From: Mortierella sp. BCC40632
Lineage: Eukaryota > Mortierellomycota > Mortierellomycetes > Mortierellales > Mortierellaceae
DNA: 64,000 nucleotides
NCBI GenBank assembly: GCA_011634665.1
Contig: WAEK01000005.1
Coordinates: forward strand, 2,985,001-3,049,000
Direction: 5' to 3'
The notes beneath the pieces are model-generated. The model was given only the letters and a program-made list of their open reading frames with translations. It was not told the DNA's origin and made no database searches. Shown piece by piece: positions 16,413-28,882 of the stretch. Every line of letters starts with the position of its first letter. The stretch's first letter is position 1. The translations under genes and the position numbers were made by a program.

Positions 16413-19025
16413 GCAAGTCTTTATTTTGCATTTATATCCCATGCCTTTTTCTTTTTCATTTTTTTTTCTTTCTTTCTTTCTTTCCTTCTTTCTCTCTTTA
16501 TTTCTTTCTGCTGCTGCTGCTGTTGCAGATGCTGTGTTATGTGGTGTTTATTTTTTTTTTTTTTTTTTTTTCTTTCTGTGTGTCAGGACCGTCATTTCCT
16601 TTCTTCATTTAATTTATTCTTGGACTGTTCCATTGTTCCCTCTTATCAATTTCGGGGTCGGATGCTGCTGCTGCTGCTGCTGCTTGTTATGGTTATGGTT
16701 ATGATTTATGGTTTATGGTTATTGCAGTTGCATTACTGCATTGCTGCATTGCTGCATTGCGAAAGAAAGAGAGAGAGAGAGAGAAAAAACTATCCGACTC
16801 CTCTATTTATCAGCGGCTGTGTGTGGAGTTGCGTGCCTGGACTGTTCTCTGGATGTGGAGCAGGAAGATACGACTGGGACTGGGGGGGGGAGAAATTGAA
16901 AATGAAGGAGGTCATGTCAACCGAGGAGATTAAGCAAAGAAAGATGATAGGGAAGGAAGGGAAGGGGTGGGGGTGGAAGCATCACCAAGTTGTGTCTTGC
17001 CGAGCATGAAAAAAAAAAAAAAAAAAAAGGTGTTTCTTGAATGCGAATACAGGGGGCTATGAAAGGAGGAATGGGTCTAGGGTGGAGAATGTTTCCTCTC
17101 TCCCTCTCTTTGGTCACGAAACCCTACCCAGATCCAAAACTCTTGTCCTGTCCCCTTATTCTCTTCTCCCTCTCTCTCTCTCTCTTTCTCTTTCACACCC
17201 ATATCACACACCCACATCACCTCCCTTTGAAAATCTAGATGGTTAGGGAAGGGAAAGGGGAAAAGGAAGAAGAGCATGGACAATTTTTTTTTCTTGTCTC
17301 ATAAGCAACCATGTGGTTTTTCGTACAACTTTTGAGGGTCAGCCAAGGAAAAAGAGGGCAATGGGTCGAAAAGTATCTTGGGTATGGGGAGTATACATCT
17401 AATCTTGAGGAGGCTATATTAGGGGAGGGAGAGGAGTGGAGATAGGCGACAAATGGACAATGCCACTGCTAGCAGTCTGTTGGTGGGCGGTGTTCAAGAC
17501 AAACGAGCCAGGAGGGGAGCCACGTCGGATGAACGGGCCATGGAGATCTGTTCGAAAAGAGAACGGAAGAAAAAAGGTCAAGGGACAGGCAGGAGATGGA
17601 AGGAGAGGAACGAAAGAGAGGGATGAAGGGGACAAGATTGCTAAAGAGAGAAAGAGAGAGAGAGAGAGAAAGAGAGAGAAGCTGATTTCGGAATGCTGAA
17701 TGTCAAGTGAATGGGATCCATGTATGGATCTGTATATGTGGTGTCTGGATGTGGAAGTCTCAGCCGCTCCTTTACCCAGACGATTACAAGATGTGGCGAA
17801 CTCGTTTTCTTTTTTCAGGAACAGAACCCATCCCAAAAGGGATGGTGATCCGGAACAGGGTCAGGAACAGAGAAAAAGAGACACGAGCCGCGTCTGGGTA
17901 CACAAGAGACATACCAAAGACGCGAAACATAGCAAAACACGATGCGTCTTGACTCGTACACAGAGGCGCAGGGGGAAATAATAAGAGGAGAGAAAGGAGC
18001 AGGAGGAAGAGTTGGCGTAGGAGCGTGACCAGGGCCAGGAACCAAACATGACTAGTAGTCGAGAGATGGGTTGGGAGAGTGTAAAGAGAAAAGAGTGAGT
18101 AAGTGAATGGGTGAGTGAGTGAGATCTATGGATCTGGTTCATTGGCTAGCATGTCTGCTTCAAATGATAGGGGAGAGGCGATGCACAGACCTCGGGAGAG
18201 AGAGGAGTTGGTGAGAGCACTAGGCGCTAGGTTGAGATCAGAGTGAGTCTGGCCTGCAACTGTTTGGGCGAGGTATGAGGTAGATCTCCTTGCTCTTTCC
18301 ATTGTTGGCATTGCTCAGTCTCTCCATCCTCGATTCCTTTTCTTCGTGTTCGGCTATCATGATCGAAACGCGGCTTCGATGAGAGGAGGTCGAGATGCGG
18401 CCTGTACCGTACCTATTGTAACGCGTCTTTGTTGCCTACTTTTGTCGCACGCTTGCATGTCCTTTGGACTTCGCCCCTCCTCCCCGTCTCCGCTCCTCCC
18501 CCCCTTTTTTTTGTTCATTTGACGAGTCTCCCCGCCTCCATCCTCGTCCTGCTCTTCGTCCCCATCGTTCTTGTCCTCTTCGTCCTGCTCCCCCCTTCGC
18601 CTCCCTCCCTTCCGCCTTTTGCTCCCAGGGACCAGGCTTATTTTTGTAACTGCTCGCATGTGGTCCTTCGAGCGCTCTCTGCATGTGGTCCTCGTTCCTC
18701 ACCGTCTTTTTACCTCCAGATATCATTCTTCCTGGTTCTGCAGGCCTCCTTTTGTCCATTGACCCAAATGCTACCTCTCTCTCTCTCTTTCTCTCTTTCT
18801 CTCTCTCTCTTCCCCCCTTTTTTTTTCTGCATTTGCTCTTGTCACTTGCCTTAACCTCAAGAGCCTCGTACCTCACCTAACTGGACCTTTCCTCTCCTTC
18901 CTTCTCTCTCTCTTTCTCTCTTTCTCTCTCTCTCTTTCTTTCTCTCTCTCTATCTCTCTACTCTTTTGTTCGCTCTTCTCCTTTGCTGCTCTTTTACATA
19001 ACCCCGGTGACTGGATCAAACTAAG
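16413..19025. other. Either a 2.6 kb GC-AG intron or an intergenic region with a promoter
   Basis: No convincing coding exon lies here. It holds poly-T (16550-16571), CTG and TGCATTGC short repeats (16664-16760), GA runs (16768-16785, 17645-17680), a GTGAGTGA repeat (18100-18121), and long CT tracts (18775-18815 and 18900-18960) leading to the LRR exon. The LRR reading frame is open upstream to about 18760 but has no ATG, so it must be entered by splicing or begin much further in. Confidence 0.5.
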
Positions 19026-22000
19026 CAGCAAGAATAGCAGCAGCCGTTTGTCTGAAGGGATCCCACGAGACCTCGAAAGCCCCTCTACAACCAAGGCTTC
19101 AACCTCGCCTTTGAGCAAGCACGACTCTGTTCTCACCGACTCCTTCCTCCACAACGACAACCCTGGTCTGAGCAGTGGTATCAACAACGGCATCCTCAAC
19201 GGCAACCATCACGACTCCTTACCATCCACACCAGCAACCCTCCGTGACGGCACCAAGCCTGCGACACACTCACCTTCCTCACTTTCATCCCCGTTCTCCA
19301 CCAGCACTCCTACTCCCAAGAATAGCAGTCAGCCTAGCTCAGCTAGACCTGCCATTGTCCCTGAAACGAATTCCGCTCCTGTCTCACCGACTGCCATCGC
19401 CGCCTCATTCTTTTCTTCTTCACCTCCTGGATCGCCACAGTACACACCGGCATCACCGAGCTCGAGCTTGAACCCGACTCTACATCAAAGAAACGAAAGT
19501 AGCACGAGCAACAACAGCCTCAGCAGCAGTGGTGCAAGCCGGAGTAGGGATAGCTCTGTTAGCAGTGCAAAGGCTCGACAGCGCAGAGTCTCGTCGGTAT
19601 CGAGTAACCACAGTATCCGTCAGGTCGGAACTTATGGTCGTCACAACTCGGGCATCATGTCAACCGCTACACTGATTTCACCCTCTCGAAAGGCAAATCC
19701 TTACTATACCAGTGTCCTCGCACGGTTCTCCAACAACAATAATAACAATAGCAACAACACTAATAATAGTAACGGTGGCCGGCATTCAATCCATGACAAG
19801 GAAATGATGAACAGCGCGTCGACTTCTGGAAAGCGCAGGAGCGTTGTCGTCGTTGGCGGTGAGCGGGCCAAAGTTGGCACGGAGACGACGCTTGTTGGCC
19901 TGAACAACACCTACAACAGCCTACATGGCGCCGCCAAGGATAAGATGGCCCTAGGAAAAGAATCGCTTCATACACCACGCTCCCTTAACGTTAAGCTCAC
20001 AAACTCAACCACCCCTACATCAACTACTACTAGCGATGTAAAGGGCTCATATGGACCCAGATCCTTTTCTCCGAACCAGAACCAGCACCAGAGTAGCTTG
20101 AGCATTGATCAGAAGAACGCAGGCCGTTACGCTACTACTACTGGGTCAGGATCTGAGACGGGACTTAACCATCCCGTTACCTTCACGACAGCGTACGAAG
20201 AAGAGTATGGAGTAGAAATCGATGATAACGTGCGTGAAGGTGACACTCAAGGATTACCCTCCGGAACTTTCCATGGGTCGCACCTATCTTCTGTCAGCAC
20301 CCCAGACCGACAGAGGCTCCAGGTGACATCCACACCAGCAACTGTACGGACCGCTAACGCATCACCTGTATTCAGGGGGCTCAACTCTCGTCAAGAAGCT
20401 GCCTCTCCGACAAGCCCTTTGCCGGGCTATTACGTTCAAAGCTCACCAGTAACAGATGTACCATCTCCGACAGCGACATGGTCTATGGCGACAGGAGTGC
20501 CCGCAGAGACAGAGTCAGCTCTCGATACTACGGCCTCGACGTCGACAACGGCGACAAGTAGTGTCCATACTGGCTCATACTTTCGCCGAAAGAACATGCC
20601 CTCATATGATACCCAGACAACATCTGATGCAGATTTGGATCGTGAGGCGACTCCCTCGATTTCAACCTTGGCCTCGTCGTCCCATCCTCAGGTACCGCCC
20701 GAATTTGCGGAACAGGGGATCATCATCACGGATGAGAACTGGGCCGAGGATGAACATGATCAAGATGAGGACGATGATGATGACGACGAAGATATGGAAA
20801 CTGCGGGTGAAGGCGAGTCGAGTTCACAGCCCTCCCGACCATCTTTCTCTCAAAGTCGGTCCATGCGAATGGTCTCACCGCCTCCACCCAACATTGTGAT
20901 CCAGCGACCATCAATGGAAGTATCCATATTGTCAGAGCAACCTCCATTTTCTCGAACAAATCGACCCCTCTCAACTGCCTCTTCTGTTCAGACTGTATCC
21001 TCACAAAAGCATCACGTTGGCGAGAGTACACAGCAACCGCCAGGAACAGCAGGACAGTTGTCTGTGTCGTCACCAACACGGTACAAGTCAATGGATCAAT
21101 GGTCTGAGACAAGCTACGACCCATGTGCGCCCATCCGGTGGGATGAGCTCTTTGAGATGGATCCAAACAGCAAGGGACCTCTCTGGCTAAGTCACCGAAG
21201 CCTGAGTCAGATCCCACATGAGTTCTTTGATGGACTCCGAAACTTGCGGGAACTGTATTTGGACCATAACGACATCAAGCTTGTCCCAGACTCGTTAGTC
21301 AAGCTGTCCAAGCTTGAGGTACTTGATCTCAGCTGTAATTCTATCAGCAGCTTTGACTCGACAGCCTTCAAGCTCAAAAAGCTCAAGAGTCTTCGTCGAT
21401 TAAACTTGGACCACAACATGTTGACGGATATCACGCCGATCTACAAGCTCAAGTCGTTAAGAGAGTTGCGAATCAATCATAATTATGTGCCCTACATCGC
21501 CATTGCGATCCAGAACATGGCAAAGCTCAAGATCCTGGCTGTGGAACACAACTCGTTAGCAACCTTGCCAGAGACGATAGGCAAGCTTGGAAACCTGTGC
21601 GAGTTGAGACTTTCAGGAAATAATCTTCGTGTACTTCCCGAATCGATTGGTTCGATCCGAACGCTCCAAGTGTTGGCCCTGCGATCGAACCTACTCGAGC
21701 GGCTGCCGGAATCATGGAAGGATATGGAAAACTTGACGACCTTGGATCTGGCCTGTAATCGATTAATCTCCCTTCCCCCCGATCTTGTCCGACTTCCTCG
21801 GTTAACCCACCTGGATTTGCACGATAATCAACTGGAGACACTTCCGGAGAAGATTGGACAGTTGGGTAATCTAGTGGTACTTCAACTCTGCAATAACCAT
21901 CTACGAGAGTTGCCCAGAGATATTGGCCGACTTCGGGATTTGCAAGATCTTGTGCTATCGTTCAATTTCTTACAGATGCTTCCCGACGAGATTGGAAAGT

Positions 22001-25000
22001 TGACTAAGCTTCAGGAGCTCAAGTTTGACAATAACCCACTCCGATCATTGCCTCGAACAATCCAACGACTGGTCAATATCCGACGAGTCTATCTCCAAGG
22101 ATGTGAACTTCGAGAGTTGCCCATTGAGCTTGGAGTAGCGTTCCGAGAATTGGTGTACCTGGACCTGTCTGGAAACCAGTTCGAGGTCATGCCAGCGTTG
22201 GACCAGATGGTCAAACTGGAGGAACTGTATATGAACAACAATTATCTTCGGGAAATCGGAATCTCATCGTTGAACCTTCAAGGATCCTCAACCATGTCCT
22301 CAACCACGACCACAACCACTGTTTCGACCACCGCAGCAGCAGCAGCAGCAACTCCAGCTCCAGCGGCTGGAAATAATACAGGTGCAGGATCAGAGAAGAA
22401 TGTGACGGGAGCAGGATCAGCACCTACTGCAGTGGTGAACGGAGCTGTGGCAGTCATGACTGCAAGTGGTCAGGGCAATAGCACTAGCGGAGGAAACTCT
22501 GCTCCCAACTCTGGTGTTTTGACTATGACTACGGCTACGACTACTACTACTGTTGCAGCTCCGAGTGGAGGCAGTGTTAGTGGCGGCGTCACGGCAAGCA
22601 AGTTGTCTGAACTTAAGCGACTTCGGATTTTTGAGGCGCATCATAACCAGATCCGTGTCTTGTCGGATAAGGTCAAATTGTTGGCACGTCTTGAGGTTTT
22701 GGACCTTGGTAACAATCTGTTGACATGGTTGCCCAAGGAAGTGGGTGAACTGATGGATCTAAAAGTGTTGATCTTGGAGGGCAACCCAGTCAAGGCGTTG
22801 CCTTCGTCTTTGGCACGGTTGATGGGTACCTTGCAAGTGTTCCGAATTGGCGAGTGGCCTGAGAATGGATTCGAAATCACTCGTGTAAGATGCCTCATTG
22901 TATTTTTTTATTCTCTTGTAACAAAAAAAAAAGTACCATCTTTTGCCTGAATTGTTTATTGACATTTTTTTTTTTTTTTTTTTTTCAGGATCAGGTGCAG
23001 ATGAACATGAAGATCAATGTGCTGCAAGCATTTATGCCCCAACAGATCGAACGGACATTGCTCTGGAGAATGCATGACTCGATTTTGAAGCGCCTACAGG
23101 AACTGGATAGCCAACAGTACCGCGATCTCCATGATCTGGATACAACCACACTTGGTGGTATTGGACCAATGTCAAAGGCTCTCATCGCCATCCCCTATCA
23201 ACACCAGCGTCTTCTTACTTCAGGCCAAGATACTTTTTCGCCCACATCTCCATCAACCACCGCGAATGGACTGACAATTGCTTCACAAAACATGATTGCC
23301 AATCGAAGCTATGCGCTCCCTCCCCTTTCGATCAGTACTAATAACCTCTTTGGGACCGACAACTGCCTCCCCAGTGCAGTAGGCGCCGATCAGTCCCCAT
23401 TGGCGGATCTAACATATGCTTCCAGCTCTGGAGCCACGGCAACCAACAGTGAAGGAATCAACCTAAACTATGTTGAGTTTCCATCGACCACTCTTCGAGC
23501 ATTGCCGACACTACAGCTCTCTAATATGCGATATTACGGCAGCAATGGTCTGACTCCATCGACTGCAGGACCTTACTCCTCCTTGCCTCTGACGGCCAGT
23601 CCCCATTCAGCTACGTCTTCAGGAGGACCTCTCTCTGCATTCCCACTGCTGAATAGTCTGCGGCCTCGTAAGAGCCAGCAGTTGCTATCCACTTCATCGA
23701 ATGTAGCAGGAGCATCTGGGTCTACGATCGGTACATCATCCACTGCAATGGCTAGTGGACGTGGTCGCCAGGGCTCTTCGTCGGGAGCCCGACCCAAGAG
23801 TATGTTTGTGGGTGGCGGTAGCAGCGGCTCGTTTGTCCTGGACCAGGATATGCAGCAGCAACAGTTGATTCAGCAACAACAGCAGCAATCCTCAGCATCA
23901 GCACAGCAGGGTTCATCTCTATCAGCTCGTCAAACATTGAACAACCGAATGAGTCGCGTCTTTTTCGATAGCTTTGGTAGCAAAGGCCGACAGGACAGTA
24001 ACAATAGTGGTAGGAGCAGGACTGAGTCCTCGACGCTCGAATCATCGGCATTGGCCCTAAGCAGTGATACCATGATGGCATTGGGTTTGGGAGGAGGAAC
24101 GAGCTATTCACATGCTGGATCGCTTGGACCAGCCTCTGCCTCCTTGACCCGGCGTAGTGGAGCAACGGCTGCTGGAGCCCTCTCTGCAGGATTGATGAGC
24201 GGTTCTGGAGCAGGGCTCGGACTAAATCGTCATTACCACCAGGGAGGTCGTCTAGGCGATGGTTCTTTGGCTGACATCAAGTCGTCCATGGCTATTAAGA
24301 GCTCTCCTTCCTTGTCTTCAACTCAAATACCCACCACATCTGGAGCGGTTGGAGGAGGAAAAGGAGGCAAGAATTTGACAGCTCCTATCATTATGTCTGG
24401 CGCTTCAGCATCGCTACAGCGATCAACATCCATTTCCACAAATGCTCGGTCCTCAACGCCACCAGCTGTCGGTACATCGGAGATGACAGACCGATATGGA
24501 GCGAGTGGATCGCATGTCATGACTTCGTTGCCTTGGTTGCGACTCAAGTCATCTGCAGGACCTCAAGGAACTCTTAGTCCTACCAGTCAGGACTTGAGCA
24601 AGAGCGTCTATCTGACACCAGGAACTGGAGCCTCATCCTCATTTGCCTCCACCTCCTCATTGCTGCTTCCGCATCAACAGGGCCCGCAGATGTCGACCAC
24701 AAACCCAGCACCAATTTTGTTGGATTATCAGTTTGACACATCTCCATCCCTTGATATCCCGTCTTACATGTATTACAGTGCAGGAGGCGACGATGTCGAC
24801 GGCGATCCACCACCACCACCATCTACGGCCTCGGTCGTGGATGGAGACCACTCTGAGAGTGAAGACGAAATCGAAGTGGGTAATATGACCAGGGGTCGTA
24901 TCATTGGTACAAGTGGTTGTGGAGAGGATGGGGATGGTGAGGATACTAGTGACCAACAACGGAGAATTCCCACGACCACGCTCAAGAAGAGGGTCTCGAG

Positions 25001-25781
25001 TAAGAAGGGTAAGGCTAAACGACGCGCATCTGCAGCGACCACAAGTACTGTGAGGACAACAAGCACGAGTGCAAGCGTGAGTACTGTGACAACAACTGCA
25101 GGACATGCCTCAGGTGCTTCCAAGGGCAAATCTCGAATGAACACGGTAACGATGGATGCAGAAACTCTTCGAAGCTCGGTGGATTCTTCTGGATCCAATC
25201 GACTTCCGCATTCGTCGCCGTTTTCACCCTACTCGACCAGTTCGTCCCAGATCCCGTCCCAGCCGATGCGACAGCCGTCTGGTCAAGGATATGGTGGATT
25301 CCCCATGATGTCTATGCCAGTGACCTCTACGACGACGGATCCTGTTCTCAAGATTGCTGTGTTGAAGGGCATTTATGATCAGATTATTCACAATATGGAC
25401 AATATGGTGGAACACAATATCCAGGAGCTGCCCACCAAGAAAAACCATCCTCGATTCCGACTCTTGAATTCACTCAGGTTCTTGAAGACGGGTAGTGGAG
25501 ATCGAGGGGATCGAGATCGAGAACGAGAGAAGGAGAAGGATAGAGTTCGAGAACGAGAACGAACAGCGACAGGGGCTAGTAATCATAGTCATGGGGGTGG
25601 AAGTGGAAGTGGAGGAGGATATCAGGCACATCAACACTATTACCATCCGACACCTCATCCGCATCAGATCGTGGGTGTTACAGGAGGTGGATACACTCAG
25701 TACCGACCCCAGCAGGCACTTCAACATCAGCACCAAGGATCTCATTCGAGTAGTGTCGCTACTACGACTGGAGCACAGTGA
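19026..25781 (+). CDS. Large leucine-rich-repeat protein with disordered flanks
   Basis: Exons 19026 (or 19029)-22884 and 22989-25781, joined by a phase-0 GT-AG intron, give more than 2,200 residues. The first roughly 690 are S/T/N-rich and disordered, with an acidic run (EDDDDDDED) near nt 20770. LRRs of the LPESIG / LPEKIGQLGNLVVLQL type (SHOC2/adenylate-cyclase-like, about 23 residues per unit) run from nt 21175 to about 22285. A T/A/G-rich insert of about 107 residues follows (22286-22605), then two or three more LRRs up to 22850. The 3' exon starts with helical text (ERTLLWRMHDSILKRLQELD), is then mostly disordered, and ends with another conserved-looking helix (LKIAVLKGIYDQIIHNMDNM). 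LRRs of this class scaffold Ras/phosphatase signalling in known proteins, but no catalytic domain is present, so function is open. No in-frame ATG precedes the ORF; an upstream exon is required. Confidence 0.85.
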
Positions 25782-26403
25782 CCTCTTTGATTTGCACTGA
25801 AGAAAAAAAAAAAAAAAAAAAAAAAGAATCGCACCCATTTTATGCTTTCCCAACTTCAACGAACATTGTTAATCTATCATCTATCTGTCATTTATCTGCT
25901 TTATGGTATACCCCCCTTCCCTTCATTTCTTTTCCTTTTCTTTTCCTTTGTCTTTTTCTCTTCCTACATAGACTGTAGCGTCAATCATTCTTTTTTTTCC
26001 TTCTTCATCTTTTAGCTTTGCTTTCTTTTCTTTTGTCTTTGATTTTATTCTCTTCATGCTCATGCTCCTTTTTTTTTTTTTTTTTTTTTTTTTTTCTCAT
26101 GGCCTCGTTAAAATGACTAAAGACGATGTCCCCAACACCTTCCTTACATTGAATCTCAACAACAACAACAACAACAACAACAACAAAAAAAAAAAAAAAA
26201 AGTTTTAATTATTCGTGCCTTTTTAGCATAGAACGACTTTGGCTGCTATTGGTATCCTAAAAGTGTGTGTTGAGCGGAGAGAAAGGGAGAGGGAGGGATT
26301 TAAGTAGTTGGAGGGGGGGGGGGAGGGAATGCGAAAGTGTATTTAAGAAAAGCGGGAATGAGAAGTAGATATTAAAAAGAAAAGAAAAGAAAAGAAAATT
26401 CTT
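25782..26403. other. Convergent 3' intergenic region
   Basis: It separates the LRR gene from the minus-strand membrane gene. It contains poly-A (25803-25825), poly-T (26070-26095), an (AAC)n run (26158-26185) and TTTTC runs. Nothing coding is seen. Confidence 0.7.
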
Positions 26404-27609
26404 TCAAGGACCGTAGGCGGGGGCGGGTGCACCAGCGTGGGGTGGAGGCACAGAGCCAGCTGGAGGAGCATAATAGTATGGCTGTCCGGGCTGGGCAGCT
26501 GTCTGAGGGACACCACCAGGGGATGGATAAGCATACGGGACGGTGGCAGGACTCTGAGGCGAGGGCGCCTGGCCAGGATGATACATCACGGGCTGAGCAA
26601 CACCAGACACAGGCACAGGCACAGGCTGATAAGGGCTGGGCATGCCTGGCTGCTGGTAGTAGGGCTGTTGCTGTTGGTAGTAGGCCTGCTGGGGCTGAAG
26701 TTCAACAGGGGGTTGGTAAGGTGCCTGAACGGGCTGAGCAGTAAACACTGGCTGTTGCTGAGGAGGCTGGACAGGAGTTGCCTCAACAATCTTTTGCTGT
26801 CGCTTGCGACGGTTGTTGCGGATGATGCAGAAGGCAATCAAGGCCAAGAGGACCACACCTCCAACAGCTCCACCAATAATTGCGCCCAAGTTAGTGGACG
26901 ACTTTTCTTCAGGTGCGGCAACAAGTCCAGGACCGGTCCAGCGGTTCATGGCAGACTCGTATTTGTTGAAGACGACGGTTCCGTTGACGGGTCGGTAGAG
27001 AATAATGTCGTTCGACATCTTGGCCGCCAGCATTCCGGGCGTGAACACGGGCACGTTACTCTTGGGCCGCCTGACAGTGAGAGTGGATCCGGAAACTGGC
27101 TCAATCGAGTACAGTCGGACCTGACCCGATGGCTCCTAAAAAACCAAAAAAAAAAAAAAAAAAAAGCGAAAGGATTGAGAACGTGTTGCTCTCTCTGTCT
27201 GTCATAACCCACTCTCCTACTTCTGCCTCCTCTCCTTTTTTTTTTCTCTCCTTCCTCTCTCCCTCCCCTTCTCTTAGCTTAGGTTGCTTTGCCCTGAATT
27301 CTTACCTTGTCAACGATATAAGCAATCGAGCCAACATTAATGCCAAAGGCATCATTGGTCAAGGTGTTACCTTCCATCTTGATGGTCGTTGCAGGGGTCC
27401 GGATGCTGGCCACAGTGGTGGGGGTTGTTGCATGGGTCATGGAGTAGATCGAACCAGAGCTCAAGGTGTCAAAATGAACCAGATAGCCATTCAAACTGGG
27501 TATGGTCGAGGAGCTCGAGGAACTGGCTCCGATAGCGAGAACACCTTTGGTCCTGGGTGTAGAGCCTGGCGTACTATTAGGAGGGCAAAGAAGAGGTCAG
27601 AGAGGTAGG

Positions 27610-27703
<94 letters not shown>

Positions 27704-28305
27704 GTGGGCGTTGTGAGTGTTGTGGGTGCGGGTGTGAGCGGCCGATCCTGCATCAGGACATTCATCACTCTCATCCTGCAGAATGGTGACAAAGAGGGAA
27801 AAAAGAAAAGAAAAAAGGCGACTTACGTGATGCGAGAGCCACCTTGAGAAGCGAACCGGATGGCGACCCATCCAGCAGGGTACCCATCATAATCCTTGGC
27901 ATAGGCGAGTTGGAAAGACTCGTATTGAGAGTTGGCAGTGTTTGCATAGAGTTTGGGTGACTCGAGCGCACGGAGTTCCTCGAAAAAGAAAGAGTCTGTG
28001 GTGGTGCCGTTGTCATAGACATAAGCGTGGCCTGCTGGTGAAGAGAGCTGGTGGAAGACCATGATCGAGGCCTGGAAGACAGCAGATTGAGTTGTGGTGA
28101 CGATACAACGCGAGGGTGCAGACTGGGTCCAATTGGTGCTGGTACTGCCACCAAAGCGAGTAACCTGAGGGTCGTTGATATCGGTGAGCTTGACAGTGTG
28201 GATAGTCAGCTCGCCCGACTTGATACCACCGAGGTAGACTTCCCTTCTAATATCGCCTGCGGCCGTGGTCGCGATGCAGGGGTTGTCGTAGACTGGGATC
28301 GACAT
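26404..28305 (-). CDS. Single-pass membrane protein, family member A (long P/Q-rich tail)
   Basis: Three exons, 27827-28305, 27306-27573 and 26404-27135, intron phases 2 and 0, 492 aa. Exons 1-2 encode a beta-rich globular part with signatures shared by all family members here: YDNPCI near the start, VFHQLSSP, LYANTANS followed by FQLAYAKDY, and NDAFGINVGSIAYIVDK at the exon 2 end. Exon 3 adds NDIILYR...NRWTGPGL, one hydrophobic segment (LGAIIGGAVGGVVLLALIAF) and RNNRRKRQQK just after it. A cytoplasmic tail of about 130 residues rich in P, Q and Y follows (repeated YYQQ, PYQP, QAPSP). No N-terminal signal peptide is visible. By the positive-inside rule the tail is cytosolic and the large N-terminal part lumenal or extracellular. 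Same plan as genes at 48655, 50906, 53132, 55813 and 62053. Function unknown; receptor or adhesin is a guess. Confidence 0.85.
27613..27702. repeat. (GA)n-(GT)n compound microsatellite
   Basis: About 19 GA units run directly into about 25 GT units. It lies in the first intron of membrane gene A (27574-27826). Confidence 0.95.
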
Positions 28306-28414
28306 GGCGAATAGGTCAGTCGTTGGAGAGTGGATGAGGGAGAGAGAGAGAGAGAGAGAGAGGAATGGAAATGGATTCGGAGAGAAAGGGGAGAAAGAGA
28401 GAAAGAGAAAAGAG

Positions 28415-28458
<44 letters not shown>

Positions 28459-28787
28459 GAAAGAGAAGAGGAGAAGAGGAGAGAGAGAGAGAGAGGAGAG
28501 AGAAAAAGAAAAAAAAAGGAACGAAAGGAACGCGGTGATGGTTGGTTAGCAAGAGAGTCGGGGAGAGAATTAAAGTTGCCCAGTCGGTTGAGTTGATGTC
28601 TCCCTTTGCTCTCTCTCTCTCTCTCGCTCTCTCTCGCTCAACCATATTTTCTCTTAGATGGCTGTGCATCACCAATGGGCCCAGACAGGAGCCATTTAGG
28701 GACACGCGACAGTCGAGAGATCAGGATGATCATCCTAGTCCCTGGATGGTACCAAGTGTGGATGCGAGTGCAGGGACTAGCGCGGAG

Positions 28788-28882
<95 letters not shown>

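Noticed and set aside
17414..18876. ORFs rich in R/E/G or S/L between the serine-rich exon and the LRR gene
   Set aside because: They follow GA/CT-rich low-complexity DNA, occur equally on both strands, and lack any conserved segment.
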